A DNA stretch of 64,000 nt from Cryptomeria japonica (Eukaryota; Streptophyta; Pinopsida; Cupressales; Cupressaceae). The stretch's first letter is position 1; each line of letters starts with the position of its first letter. The DNA lies in NCBI RefSeq assembly GCF_030272615.1, contig NC_081411.1:833578136-833642135 (forward strand), given 5' to 3'. The notes under the pieces were generated by a model. That model saw only the letters and a list, made by a program, of their open reading frames with translations. It did no database searches and was not told the DNA's origin. This document shows positions 11,628-22,714 of this stretch, one piece after another. A program made the translations under genes and the position numbers.

Positions 11628-12785
11628 ATGGACTTTGGTTTGTAGAAGCAATTTTATGTGGCACTAGAAGACCTTGATGCAACTATGAAAGAGAAGAGTA
11701 ACCTTAGAAGAACTCTGGAAGCAACTAAAAAATTCATTGAATCTCTTAAATAACAAGTCAACACATCAAGAGAGAAGAGAAAGGAATTGATGGATAAATT
11801 GAAGGAGAAAGAAGAACAAAGCATTGACAGTCAAGCCCTACAAGACAAGACGGATGAATGTGAAAAGCTTGCTAGAGATAATGCAGCCCTGAAGAATGAG
11901 ATGCAATCTATTGTGATGAAGATGACAAAGGAGAAAGAAGACCAGAAGAAGAATGAAGAAAATATGACTCAGTTATTGAAGCATAGATCTGATGAATTTT
12001 GTAGATTGAACGATGAAAATGATCAGTTGAAAATTGAATTGGTGCAATGAAATAATGATGGACAAGAACTTGAAAGGTGGATCCTAATTCTGAGAGAGGA
12101 GTTTTCTATTACTAATGAGTACAAAGAAAAGTTCAAAGCTAGCTCAACCAGGCAAGATGAAATACTAGAAAGTCAAAGACATGGGAAAGACATGCGAGGA
12201 CTTAGATTTGAGAAAGGAGAATCCTTCGGTACTGGACAAAGCAATCATCAGAAAAACAACAAACGTCTAAGACAACCTAATGATTATAAATTCAATGGTA
12301 AATGTTTTGTTTGTGGAAAATTCAGCTATATGGCAAGTCAATGCAGAAATAAGATGAATAATGTGATGAATAATGGTCCTACCTTTACTAGTCAATGTTT
12401 CCTATGCAACAACTTTGGTCATAAGTCGAACATGTGCAGAACAACGATAAATAATTTTCAGAATAAGAGATGCTATGCTTGTGGAATGTTTGGGCACATT
12501 TCAAACCAATGTAGGATGAGACCAAATCAGATGAGCTTCAGGCCTGTGCAGAGAAATGTTGTTTGTCATAAATGCAACAAATCCGGTCACATTGCAAAAT
12601 ATTACAGAAGCAAGAATGTAAGAAATGATGCTTCGGTAGACAAAAACAGATCAGATGAGAAAGGTATAACAAAGATTGAAAAAGTTAGAGAGAAGCATAA
12701 GAAGATGTGGTTTAAGAAGGAAGATTCAAATGTTCACAATGGCTCCACACCTAATTCCGGTGTTGGAACCTCATCCAATAACTAA
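11628..12785 (+). pseudogene. gag-like ORF, coiled coil plus four CCHC knuckles (copy 1)
   Basis: The frame from the ATG at 11628 gives a long charged heptad-like helix (about residues 10-180), then a basic linker and four CCHC-type zinc knuckles. These are CFVCGKFSYMASQC, CFLCNNFGHKSNMC, CYACGMFGHISNQC and CHKCNKSGHIAKYY. The first has lost its His (Tyr) and the fourth its last Cys (Tyr); both are intact in copy 2. CCHC knuckles bind RNA in retrotransposon nucleocapsids, so this is a gag-like protein. Stops interrupt it at codon 6 (TAG), near 11752 (TAA) and near 12048 (TGA). The tail is a lysine-rich helix ending at a TAA. Four knuckles are more than the single one usual in copia gag. Confidence 0.75.
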
Positions 12786-13203
12786 GGCCAAACGCCTTCA
12801 GGGGAAGTTTTTCATGCAAATCCTTAAAACCTCCTTTTTCATAGATCTGTAACCAGTCGAGGGTGGTTGTAGATGATGAAGATTAGTTGTGTAGTTGATT
12901 TCCGGAATATTACATGCCTATCCGATTTTCTGGTGATGAATTCTTGGAGATGTAGGGTATCCAGAAAGTTTTTAGAGTTGTGCATTTATTACAACTTAAA
13001 GTTAGGTTTTCGATGGATAAAAAGGCATTTCAATCATTCATTCTTTACATTGTGAACTAAGAGAAAGAGAAGAAGAGAAAGGCGAACAAGATTGAGCAAA
13101 GTGAATTGAGCTTGAAGCAATCAATCAGCGATTCCTATCATTTGGTTGAATCTGAAGAGGTGTTTATCCGTGTTCAAGTTGTTTTTCATACCCTAATTTT
13201 GAA
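12786..13203 (+). other. Spacer between gag and ORF2, copy 1
   Basis: About 420 bp with no ORF of note, conserved in copy 2 (19128-19544). Both copies read 'cttcaggggaag' or a near form just after the gag stop, then a conserved run up to the ORF2 ATG. It may act as leader for ORF2 expression; no splice or ribosome entry signal could be identified by eye. Confidence 0.5.
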
Positions 13204-16200
13204 ATGGCACCTGCATCTGGTGTTGCAACTCCATTGGTGGTTGAGATTACTGAAAGGGCAAGGCCCATGTTCAAGATACATCTATTCAAATCTATTGAAG
13301 ATGATCTAGAAGGTGCATTTTTCTCTGTCCTGTATGGCGTGCTGCACAATGAAGATATAAGGGTATATATTCATTGTAATATTGAGGAGCTTGGGATTGC
13401 AGACATGCTATCACTATACACCAAGAACATGATTGATTGAGTGGGGAATCTGAAGCTCGAATTCAAATCATTGCAAGACAAGGGTTTTATCCAATTTGTT
13501 CATTTCCCAGTGTTTGATGAACTCGAATGGGTAAGATATATCCCGAGCCAAATCCATGATGAGTTCATATGGTTGGATAGACCTCACAAGATCACGAAGC
13601 AATCCATTCAAGTTGTAACATGTTTGAATGCAACCATCGAGATCCCCGGTCTAAGGAAATTTCAAAACACAACAGTGAGTGCGGTTATTGATTCTCTACA
13701 TGACAGTTGGTCGATGACAATTAGTGATATCATTGAACATGATGTAAGGTTTTCTTCGATGGTGATGGGATATAAAGTGTATTAGTCCAGCAGGCAGAAT
13801 TCAGTATCCTCTTATCAAATGGTTAAGGAAGACAAAAGGTATGATCTGTATGGAGTGCCTCTCAGTGAGCTAATGAGCAATCTGAAGAAGATAAAACAAG
13901 ACAAGAAACATGTTTTTAAATTCGTTTCTCTGATTGTTTGTTTAGCACTTTACTTCTTGAATGAAATCCTTGGAATACGAAAGGTTCAATGGGCTTATGA
14001 TAAACCGATGGCAATCCAAATCAAAGAAGGTTTGTGGGGATTAGGTGATACTGTAACTCAGAAATCTGCTTTGTGGGGATACTTTAAATCATTCTAGGCA
14101 ATGATGCAAAGTAGAGAGAGGATTCCAAAAGATATTGTTCAGAAGTATGAGAACACAATCTATTTTATGGTGGATAAAGATCAATGTCGCATGGAGGCAG
14201 TTGAACCTAGAACTGTTTGGATCATGCTCATGGGGTATGAGGTGGATGGAAATACACTTGATGCATACGCTCAACACCTATTGAGTAAACAAGTAAATGA
14301 GAAGGAAGAGAGGTTCGGTACCTACAAAGAGAAGGATCTTGATCTGCATAAGAAATTCATCGAGCTAACAAGAAAGAGGAAAGTCAGAAAGGAAGTTGAA
14401 GAGCTTGTTGAACAAATGGGAATATCAAAAGAAGTTGTGCAAAGGGCTAGGGAGCATAACATACTGAAGGAGGACATAATGAAGCCTAAGAAGACAAAAC
14501 CAGTCTCCACTCCTCCCAAACAATCCAAGCCAAGGCAATCTCAGTCTGCACCTACCTCCGGTGTTCAAAAGCCTATCCCTCCACTCAAGCCACAAGCCAA
14601 GTCAACCGGTGGAGCAAAGAAAAGGAAGGAGGAGAAGTCTCAAAGAGAATATGTTACAACCACTACTAAGGATGTTGAAACTGAATATGATGAAGCAGTG
14701 AAAGAGGTGAAGAAGACAGCTACTTATGCTACAGTGGTAAAGAATCATCAATCTGGCGGAGCCTAGTCGTCCAAGAAGCCAAGAGCTGAAGCTGAGCCAT
14801 CTGGTAGAGCCATAGTGAGCAAGAAACAGAAGTCAGAATTAGATGAAGCTCTAAAGTTCGACAAAATTGAAGGTACTTATGATGTTGTGCCCCCAATAAC
14901 TTTGAAAGAAATAATTGATGAAATACTTAAGGATGGAAATTTGAAGAACGTGTTTGTATAATATGAGAATTTTGATGATAAAGATCAAAGAGCTATAAAG
15001 GAAGCAGTTGTTCAATACATGGATGTTTGTAGTAAAGCATTGATAGAATTATCATCCATGATACCCAAAAGTCTATATGACATTTTGGATGCAAGGAGGC
15101 ATACAACAAGTTTAGAGAATGAAAGAATAAAGGAGTATGTATTAGTGAATTTGAGTTATGTAATTTCTAAAACTGAAGTTGTTAGATTGTTAAAACTTGT
15201 TAAGGAGAGATTCTGAAGCAAGAAGAGAGTCAATAAAATCATGCTCGGCAAAATAGATGAAGTGAATAAAGAGACAAAAGTGATTTTGAGACAATTTTTG
15301 ATAGATCAGAGGTATGATGTGAATCTGACACGTGATGACACTCAACCGGAAGAGCAATCACATGATACATCCATTTTGGAAGTGCATTCAACCGTTCTTG
15401 ATGTGCAGAAAGATCAATCTTCTGAGAAGACCATTTTAGAAGGGCAATCAAATGAACAAACCACAGTTGCAGATGATCCCAATAATGCTAATGTTGATAA
15501 CTCTGGTGAAGCTATACAGGATCCTTCGGTGATAGAAGTTGTTTCAGAAAAAGGCAGCTGAGGAGACAGTTGATGAATAAAAGGGAGAAGATGATGTGGA
15601 GAAGGGTGAAAAGGATGCAAGTGCAGAGGTGACAGGAAAGGAGAAAGGAGAGGTGAAGGATGATCAAGTTTCGGTGACAACGGCAAGAGACACTATTGCT
15701 GACAAAGGAAAACAAGTCGCTACAGATTTAGACAATTTTGGTCAAGGACCTATTGATCTGAGTTCTTTATCTCTAATTCAAGCATTGAAGTTAGCAACTC
15801 TTGCACAAGCTAAAGCCAGTGAGGACTTACTCAAGTCCCATACCGCAGATAAAGAGAATAACATTGACAGGAGATGTGTTGGAGAAAATTTTGCCATCTT
15901 TCAAACCGGAAATTGCTGATAATCCCTCTGGTAAGCTTAGGAGTATGTTGAATGTTATAGAATCTCATTTTGAGTCTTTGGAGAAAGCAACGGATACTAA
16001 AGTTTTAAATCAATTTAATGCCATGAGATTGAAAACATTTTTGAAGATGATTCAGCATGATAGAGTAAGCTTATTAACTGCTATGAAAAGTATTCAAGAT
16101 GCATTAGATGAAGGTGGCCGAATATACAAGTCATGTCTGATTTTGTCAAAGTTCAGTATGGACATTGACAAGAAAATAAGAGAATGTGAAGGGAAGCTTT

Positions 16201-16517
16201 CTAGCATATCTCAATCATTTGCACCCCAATCAGTTCCGGCTAGCAATTTTGAACCACAAGTTTTGAGTATATTAGATAAGATTAAGAGTTTAAATCAGGA
16301 AAAGGACATAATTTTGGGTAGAGTGGCAGAAGTGAGGAGTTTTATCACTCCCTAGATAGATTCTTTGATGAGAAGTATGCAAGATGCAAAGGATGCTCTA
16401 AATTCGAGTGTTCTGGCATATAGAAGAGGAGCAGAGACGCTTGCCTATCTTTTCAATGGGATGATCAACATTTTGGAGAGTTTGAAGAAGGCATGGGATA
16501 AACACTTGTTGAGTTGA
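13204..16517 (+). pseudogene. ORF2 of the LARD: large protein of unknown function
   Basis: From the ATG at 13204 one frame stays readable to 15561, broken by stops at 13438, 13783, 14095, 14764, about 14959, 15214 and 15559. Two later segments in other frames (from 15596 and 15801) continue to a TGA at 16515. The original would be about 1,100 residues. Residues 1-300 look globular (DLEGAFFSVLYGVLHNED, IHDEFIWLDRPHKITKQ, LIVCLALYFLNEILG). Then comes a charged helix, a Lys/Pro/Ser-rich linker (about 460-530), and acidic and helical coiled-coil parts to the end. It has no pol motifs. Its place before the purine tracts is where Sireviruses carry an env-like ORF, but I see no signal peptide or clear membrane helix. 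Function unknown. Confidence 0.7.
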
Positions 16518-16613
16518 AGGACAATTTTTGAAGATATATTCAAATTTTTGTAAGCAATTGTGCATATCCTTGTATATAAGTTTTGGCAGATTCCTATCTT
16601 TCGCATTGCTATC

Positions 16614-16769
16614 AAAGGGGGAGAGAGCAAAGTGAAAGATAGTGCGAATTCTTAGGGGGAGCTTGTAGAGTTTTGGAGAATTTTGGGAGAGTTTGAAATT
16701 TTGATGTTTTGCAACTTTGAGTGTACAATTCATTCTTCACAGTGTTGCTATAAATACCAAAGGGGGAGA
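16614..16769 (+). promoter_or_regulatory. Multiple polypurine tracts before LTR 2
   Basis: Three purine tracts lie within 160 bp: AAAGGGGGAGAGAG at 16614-16627, AGGGGGAG at 16654-16661, and AAAGGGGGAGA at 16759-16769 directly before the TGTTGG of the LTR. The last is the working primer position. Duplicated polypurine tracts upstream of the 3' LTR are a described hallmark of Sireviruses (Ty1/copia). Confidence 0.65.
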
Positions 16770-16770
16770 T

Positions 16771-17883
16771 TGTTGGCAAGAGACATTGTTCCAATGAAGA
16801 TTAATGCATGAGAGATTCTTAGGGGTTGTCATTGATGGAAACTCATTCTAGAAATCACATCCGGTGTACATAGATTTGGTTTACCAGAAGTCATATTGTT
16901 CATGAGGCATAAGTCTGGAAGGTGGAACACAACAATCGATATAATATGAGTGCAGTGTGTATATCTTGATTTTGATTGGGTAATTTTGGTTGTGGTGAAA
17001 ATGGGAGATGATTCGAGTTTCAAGGAAAATTATTTCGTAATCCCGATATTTGGTGTTGATTCATGAGCAAGATTAACGGTCCGGTATCTGGTAATTCAGT
17101 TAGAACAGAGCTATTTTGGTGTAACGTGTGATGCGAAATTGTTGGGTTGATTTCAGTGATTGGGCCGACTTATGGGAAGCTTTTTATCATTTTTTTTTGG
17201 TCCGCGTATGGATTTGAGGACAGATTAAGTTGACTTAAGGTTAAGCATTTCATGTTGCGTGTTATGCGGTTTTTGGAAGACGACATGGTAAATGATTCAT
17301 TTTGTTGGTGCAGATATATAAGATCGATTTGGTTGAACATTTTGATGTATGTTATGAGTGAAAGAAGTTTGTATGAGCAAATGTGCGAAGTTTGGTGAAT
17401 GTGATTGAAGGTTTTGGTGGTCCGGTGTATGACAGAGCAGAAAGAGAGATCAGTTGCAGAAGTCAATTTGAGCCTAACCAAAACTGCTATTTGGTATAAG
17501 TAGATTCTATTCTTTAGTTCATTAATTTTTGTAATCAATTGTAATAGCCTGTAAGGCAGTGAGCCTTCCCCTGGGTTGTAACATTTTTGTATTTGAGTAG
17601 TGAGCTCTAGGCAGTGTGCCTAAATGCAAGTGCATTCCCCTTTATGTAATATTATCATACTTCTTGCCATAGTATAATAATATTGTGGGTTCAAATCCCA
17701 CCGTGGATTTTCCCTTTTCGGGTTTCCACGTAAAAATCTTGGTGTTATGGTTGTGTGATTGATTGCTTTATGTTTCTGCATTTCACTTTCTTATGCATCC
17801 GGTAGTTTAAGAATCAGGATAATAACTTTGAAAATTGCAGAACACTAATTTAGCCCCCCTCTCAATGTTCATTGATTCCAACA
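16771..17883 (+). repeat. LTR 2 (shared middle LTR) of tandem LARD
   Basis: 1113 bp, TGTTGG to CCAACA, a perfect 6-bp terminal inverted repeat. It serves as 3' LTR for the first internal region (purine tract upstream) and 5' LTR for the second (primer site downstream). A T-arm-like palindrome lies at 17685-17701. Confidence 0.88.
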
Positions 17884-17885
17884 AT

Positions 17886-17897
17886 TGGTATCAGAGC
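17886..17897 (+). promoter_or_regulatory. Primer binding site, tRNA-iMet type
   Basis: TGGTATCAGAGC, complementary to the 3' end of plant initiator tRNA-Met, two bases after the LTR end. It is intact here and degraded after LTR 1. Confidence 0.85.
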
Positions 17898-17951
17898 TTA
17901 GTTCCATGAAAAAAGCTTAACAAATTGAGGAAGATCTGGAAGATTGAATCA

Positions 17952-19127
17952 ATGGACCCTGGTATATAGAAGCAACTTTTTGTGGCACTTGGAAGACCTT
18001 GATGCAAATATGAAAGAGAAGAGTAGCCTGAGAAGAAGTTTGGAAGTAGCTGAAAATTTCATTGTATCTCTGAAAGAACAAGTCGACACATCAAGAGAGA
18101 AGAAAAATGAATTGATGGATAAACTGAAGGAGAACAAAGCATTGACAATCAAGCCCTACAAGACAAGACAAGATAGATGAATGTGAAAAACTTGCTAGAG
18201 ATAATGCAACCCGAAAGAATGAGATGCAATCTATTGTGATGAAGCTGACAAAGGAGATTGAAGACTGGAAGAAGAATGAAGAAAATCCAACTCAGTTATT
18301 GAAGCACAAATCTAATGAATGTTGTAGATTGAACTATGAAAATGATCAATTGAAACTTGAATTGGTACAATGCAAGAATGATGGACAAGAACTTGAAAGG
18401 CGGATCATAATTCTGAGAGATGAGCTTTCTACTACTAATGATTACAAAGAAAAGTTCAAAGCTAGCTTAGCCAGGCTAGATGAGATGTTGGAAAATAAGA
18501 GACATGGGAAAGACATGCGAGGACTTGGATTTGAGAAAGGGGAATCCTCTAGAATTGGACAAAGCAATCATCAGAAGAACAAGAAACCTCTGGTAAGACA
18601 ACCTAATGCTTATAAATTCAATTGTAAATGTTTTGTTTGTGGAAAATTCAATCATATGGCAAGTCAATGCAGTAATAAGATGAATAATGGAGATGATGAA
18701 TAATGTCATGAATAATGGTCCTACCTTTACTGGTCAATGTTTCATATGCAACAATTTTGGTCATAAGTCAAACATGTGTAGATTAGTGATAAATAATTTT
18801 CAGAATAAAAGATGTTATGCGTGTGGAATGTTTGGGCACATTTCTAACCAATAGAGGATGGGACCAAATCAAATGAACTTCAGGCCTATGCAGAGAAATG
18901 TTGTTTGTCATGCATGCAACAAATCCGGTCACATTACAAAATATTGCAAAAGCAAGAATGTAAGCAAAGATGCTCCGACGGACAAGAACATATCAGATGA
19001 GAAAGGTAAAGCAAAGATTGAAGAAGTTAGAGAGCAGCATAAGAAGATATGGGTTAAGAAGGAAGATTCAAATGTTCAGAATGGCTCCACACCTGATTCC
19101 GGTGTTGGAACCTCATCTGGTAACTAA
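17952..19127 (+). pseudogene. gag-like ORF, copy 2
   Basis: Homolog of the ORF at 11628-12785, with the coiled-coil region and the same four knuckles. The first (CFVCGKFNHMASQC) and fourth (CHACNKSGHITKYC) are intact here. The third has lost its last Cys to a stop (TAG near 18853). Other breaks are a TAG at codon 6 shared with copy 1, a small insertion frameshift near 18170, and a roughly 10-bp insertion near 18690 between knuckles 1 and 2. It ends in the same place as copy 1. Comparing the two copies shows which residues are ancestral. Confidence 0.75.
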
Positions 19128-19544
19128 GGCCAAATGCCTTAGGGGGAAGATTTTCATGCAAATCCTTAAAACCCCCTTTTTTGGAGATCTGTAACCGATT
19201 GAGGGTGGTTGCAAATGATGAAGATTAGTTGTGCAATTAATATCTGGAAGATTACATGCCTATTTGATTATCCGATGATGAATTCTTGAAGATGCAGGGT
19301 ATCCAAAAAGCATTTAGGGTTGTGCATTTATTACAACTTAAAGTTAGGTTTTCGATGGATAAAAAGGCATTTCAGTCATTGATTCTTCACATTGCAAACT
19401 AAGAGAAAGAGCATAAGAGCAACGCGAACGATATTGAGCAAAGTGAATTGAGCTTGAAGCGATTAGTCAATGATTCCTAGCATCTAGTTGAATCTGAAGA
19501 GGTATTTTTCATGTTTGAGTTGTTTTTCATACCCTAATTTTGAA
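19128..19544 (+). other. Spacer between gag and ORF2, copy 2
   Basis: Counterpart of 12786-13203, with the same length and largely the same sequence; no gene in it. Confidence 0.5.
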
Positions 19545-20276
19545 ATGGCATCTGCATCTGGTGTTACAACTCCATTGGTGGTTGAGATTACTCAAAGGGC
19601 GAGACCCGTGTTGAAGAGACATCTATTCAAATCCGTTGAAGATGATCTGGAAGGTGCATTTTCCTTTGTATTGTATGGCGTGCTGCACAATGAAGATATA
19701 AGGGCATATATTCACTGTAATATCGAGGAGCTTGGGAATGCAGACATGCTATCACCATATACCAAGCACATGATGGGTGGAATGGCGAATTTGAAGCCCA
19801 AATTCAAATCATTGCAAGACAAGGGTTTTATCCAATTTGTTCATTTCTCGGTGTTCAATGAACCCGAATGGGTAAGATATATCCTGAGTCGAATCCACAA
19901 TGAGTTCATATGGTTGGATAGACCTCACAAGATCACGAAGCAAGCTATTCAAGTTGTAACATGTTTGAATGCAATTGGTGAGATCCCCAGTTTGAGGAAA
20001 GTTCATAACACAACAGTGAATGCGGTTAGCAGTTCTCTGCATGACAGTCGGTCAATGACAATTAGTGATATCATTGAACATGATGTAAGATTTGCTTTGA
20101 TGGTGACGGAATATAAAGTGTATCAGTCCAGCAGGCAGAATTCAGTATCTAGTACTGCTATATTTGTCGCTTATCAAATGCTTAAGACAAAGGGTATGAT
20201 CTCTATGGAGTGCTTCCTAGTGAGCTAATGAGCAATCTGAAGAAAATAAAACAAGACAAGAAACATGTTTTTAAAT
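19545..20276 (+). pseudogene. ORF2 copy 2, truncated
   Basis: Matches the first 240 or so residues of ORF2 in copy 1. Here the frame is uninterrupted from the ATG at 19545 to a stop at 20226, where a small indel shifts the frame. This copy therefore shows the sense codons at the positions of the first two stops of copy 1. It also keeps about 15 bp (near 20150) missing from copy 1. Homology ends abruptly at 20276, where it is fused to the middle of an LTR. The remaining 850 or so residues are deleted. Confidence 0.7.
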
Positions 20277-20850
20277 ATCGATTTGGTTGAACATTTTGAT
20301 GTATGTTATGAGCGAAAGAAGTCTGTATGAGAAAATGTGCTTAGTTTGGTGAATGTGATTGAAGGTTTTGGTGGTCTGGTGTATGACAAAGCAGAAACGC
20401 AAATCAATTGCAGAAGTCAATTTGAGCCTAACCGAAACTGCTATTTTGCATAAATAGATGCTATTATTCAGTTCATTCATTTTTGTAATCAATTGTAATA
20501 GCCTGTAAGGCAATGAGACTTCCTTCGTGTTGTAGCCCTTTTATATTTGAGCAGTGAGCTCTAGGTAGTGTGCTTGAATGCAAGTGCATTCCCCTCTATG
20601 TTATATTATCATACTTCTGACCATAGTATAATAATATTGTGGGTTCAAATCCCACCATGGTTTTTCCCTTTCCAAGTTTCCACATAAAAATCTTGGTGTT
20701 ATGATTGTGTGGTTGATTGTTTTATGTTTCTACATTTCACTTTCTTTCTTATGCATCTGGTGGTTTAAGAATCAAGATAATAACTTTGAAATTTGCAAAA
20801 CACTAATTCACCCCCCCCTCTCCCCCTCTCAGTGTTCATTGATTCCAACA
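20277..20850 (+). repeat. LTR 3, 5'-truncated, of tandem LARD
   Basis: Corresponds to 17332-17883 of LTR 2, so the 5' half is missing. It ends CCAACA followed by AATAA, which resembles the GATAA before LTR 1. A T-arm-like palindrome lies at 20639-20655. Confidence 0.85.
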
Positions 20851-21284
20851 AATAATTATACTAGTACATATTTCAATTACTTTTTACAATTAACAATTAT
20901 CGAGAGTTAATATTCCTTACATAGTGCCAACTTGCTAATTGCCATAGCTACATATTGACTTCCATATTCCTTTGATTTTTTATAATTTCTACCCATTGCC
21001 TATTTTTTTAGCAGAGAACATTAAAAATTTCAATGAATTATGGAAGACACTGGAGATAAGAGTGAGGTGAGAATGGATTTTGTTCATGATCATTCACGTC
21101 TTATTCCGCTCTCTTTACTTATGGATGAAAAATGATTGTTGCGGAGAAATTAAAATGGAGGAAAAAAATTTGGATGAAACACAACAACAATTGGATCAGC
21201 AAGTGGGATATTGATATGCAAGATTGTCCCAACATTAATGATGAGATAAAAAAAAAAAAGTGTGTTTGAAAAATTTAGTACTAT
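20851..21284. other. No gene recognised
   Basis: AT-rich intergenic sequence downstream of VPS53. No RNA gene or repeat border is visible. The last part may belong to the LINE-like fragment that follows. Confidence 0.45.
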
Positions 21285-21725
21285 GTGGCCAAAGCAAGTT
21301 GGTCAAAAGAAAGCACACTATATAAAAGAGTTCAGCCCCTTATGGATGAAAAGTATTATCTAAGGGCAACAATTAAGGGAAAGGCTAGACTTCTAGTTTT
21401 GCAAATCAAATTTGGGTCCCACCATCTTAGATGTGAGACATGGAGATGGGTTGTCCCTAACGAGGAGTGGGACAAAAGAACTTGTCTTTTCTGCAATAAA
21501 TGGGTGGTGGAAACTGAATGGCATTTCATATTTGAGTGTGTTGTGTATGAAGATATCCGCAAGCAATATGAAGACAATTTGCAGGGGTGCAGTCCAAATG
21601 AGTTATTTGAGGAAACAAGATTACACAAAACATCGGGCTTCTTGATCAAGACCCAGAACAAAAGAGTCGGCAATAAAAAGAATTTGAAAGTTGTTAGCAA
21701 GGATGCTCTCGGTCCCATAAACTGA
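21285..21725 (+). pseudogene. LINE-like C-terminal zinc-finger fragment
   Basis: An open frame of 146 codons. Its middle reads KGKARLLVLQIKFGSHHLRC, then RTCLFCNKWVVETEWHFIFEC. The Cys-x2-Cys ... Glu-x3-His-x3-Cys spacing after an arginine/lysine helix resembles the domain that ends many non-LTR retrotransposon reverse transcriptases (zf-RVT-like). The polymerase core is absent upstream, where the frame is full of stops. The last 40 residues are lysine-rich and unconvincing. It could instead be another zinc-ribbon relic. Confidence 0.4.
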
Positions 21726-22055
21726 TGGTCGTGTGAATGTCATTAAAACTCATTCATTCATTTATCATATTCTTCAATTTCAAGTCAAATCCCAATTAAA
21801 GTGAGTCTATTTTTTGAAATTATCCCCTGAAGCTTTAACTGTAGATAACCCACTACATTTGAATTTATAAATATTATATTAAAACTTCTCTTTCAGCTAA
21901 AATGATTTGTTGATTCTTCAAATGTACAATTAGAATTTCAACATTAAGTGATGGCCGTGTTCTATTTACCTAAGGCACTGTCAACTAACACTTCCTGTAC
22001 TCACAAGATTGTATCTTAAGAGAACAAAAATAAAGACAAGAATAGAAAGAATCCT

Positions 22056-22061
22056 TTTATT
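22056..22061 (-). terminator. Possible VPS53 polyadenylation signal
   Basis: AATAAA on the minus strand, about 230 bases after the VPS53 stop codon. It is the first canonical hexamer found downstream, so the 3' UTR is probably about 250 bases. Confidence 0.45.
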
Positions 22062-22289
22062 CTCAAATATTTGTTACAAAATTGTATATGAAAAGAGCAG
22101 GAACAAAATGGCAAGATGTTGCGTGGAAATGTCAGAAATGGGGTAATCCTTACCTTATTTTACAGTGTGTTCAGGAAGCATTACAAAGATAATATTAAAA
22201 CTAAGCCAACTTCTGCATCGCACAGATATCTCTGTCTTCTTCAACAAATGCACGGTGTGTGTAAAGAGGAATAAGAAGAAATGATTTTT

Positions 22290-22571
22290 CTAAGTGTTAA
22301 AGAGCTTGCGGAAGGGACCTTCCTTTTTATCTTTAGCTGCTTCAGTCAAAGCTAAGAATCTTTTGAAACCGGTGGTGGCTGCACCCCTTCCCAGAGCTGC
22401 AGCACGTGTGAGCACATCTTCATGATTTGCGACTGCACCTATAATTGAAGGTGCAGTAGGAGATGGAGAAGATGGTACTGCAGGTACAACTGAAGTTTGT
22501 GGGATATTGATACCACTGCTATGCCTACTAAAATCATCTAACAGATTCTGCTGCTCAACTTTCTTCAAGCC
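22290..22571 (-). CDS. VPS53: VPS53 exon h, last coding exon
   Basis: 93 codons and a stop. It opens GLKKVEQQNLLDDFSRHSSG, passes through a Pro/Ser/Ala-rich linker, and ends with the conserved tail EDVLTRAAALGRGAATTGFK, RFLALTEAAKDKKEGPFRKL, FNT. The tail is the strongest identification of the gene as plant VPS53. The acceptor is ttttcag; the upstream Met that could extend the frame is intronic. Confidence 0.92.
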   Translation of the reverse strand, partial: GLKKVEQQNLLDDFSRHSSGINIPQTSVVPAVPSSPSPTAPSIIGAVANHEDVLTRAAALGRGAATTGFKRFLALTEAAKDKKEGPFRKLFNT

Positions 22572-22714
22572 CTGAAAACAATTCACATCAAGTCAAGAAC
22601 ACATTTAGCTGAAAACAGAAATGAGGTTGTTATCTTCTATCAAAATAAGTTAACTACGATAGCATCAACTGCTTTCTGACAAAAAAAAAAGCATTTCGAG
22701 TAGTGTAGAGAAAC

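Larger units (their letters stand above)
10394..20850 (+). mobile_element. Tandem non-autonomous LTR retrotransposon (Sirevirus-like LARD)
   Basis: Three related LTR copies in direct order (10394-11560, 16771-17883, 20277-20850) alternate with two related internal regions. LTRs start TGTTGG and end CCAACA (CCAGCA in the first). A tRNA-iMet primer site follows the middle LTR and purine tracts precede it. The outer flanks GATAA and AATAA are a probable worn target duplication, so the array sits in one target site. Unequal recombination between copies is the usual source of such shared-LTR arrays. Each internal region encodes a zinc-knuckle gag and an unknown second ORF. No protease, integrase, reverse transcriptase or RNase H is present, so movement would need enzymes in trans. 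Every ORF is broken. Confidence 0.85.
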
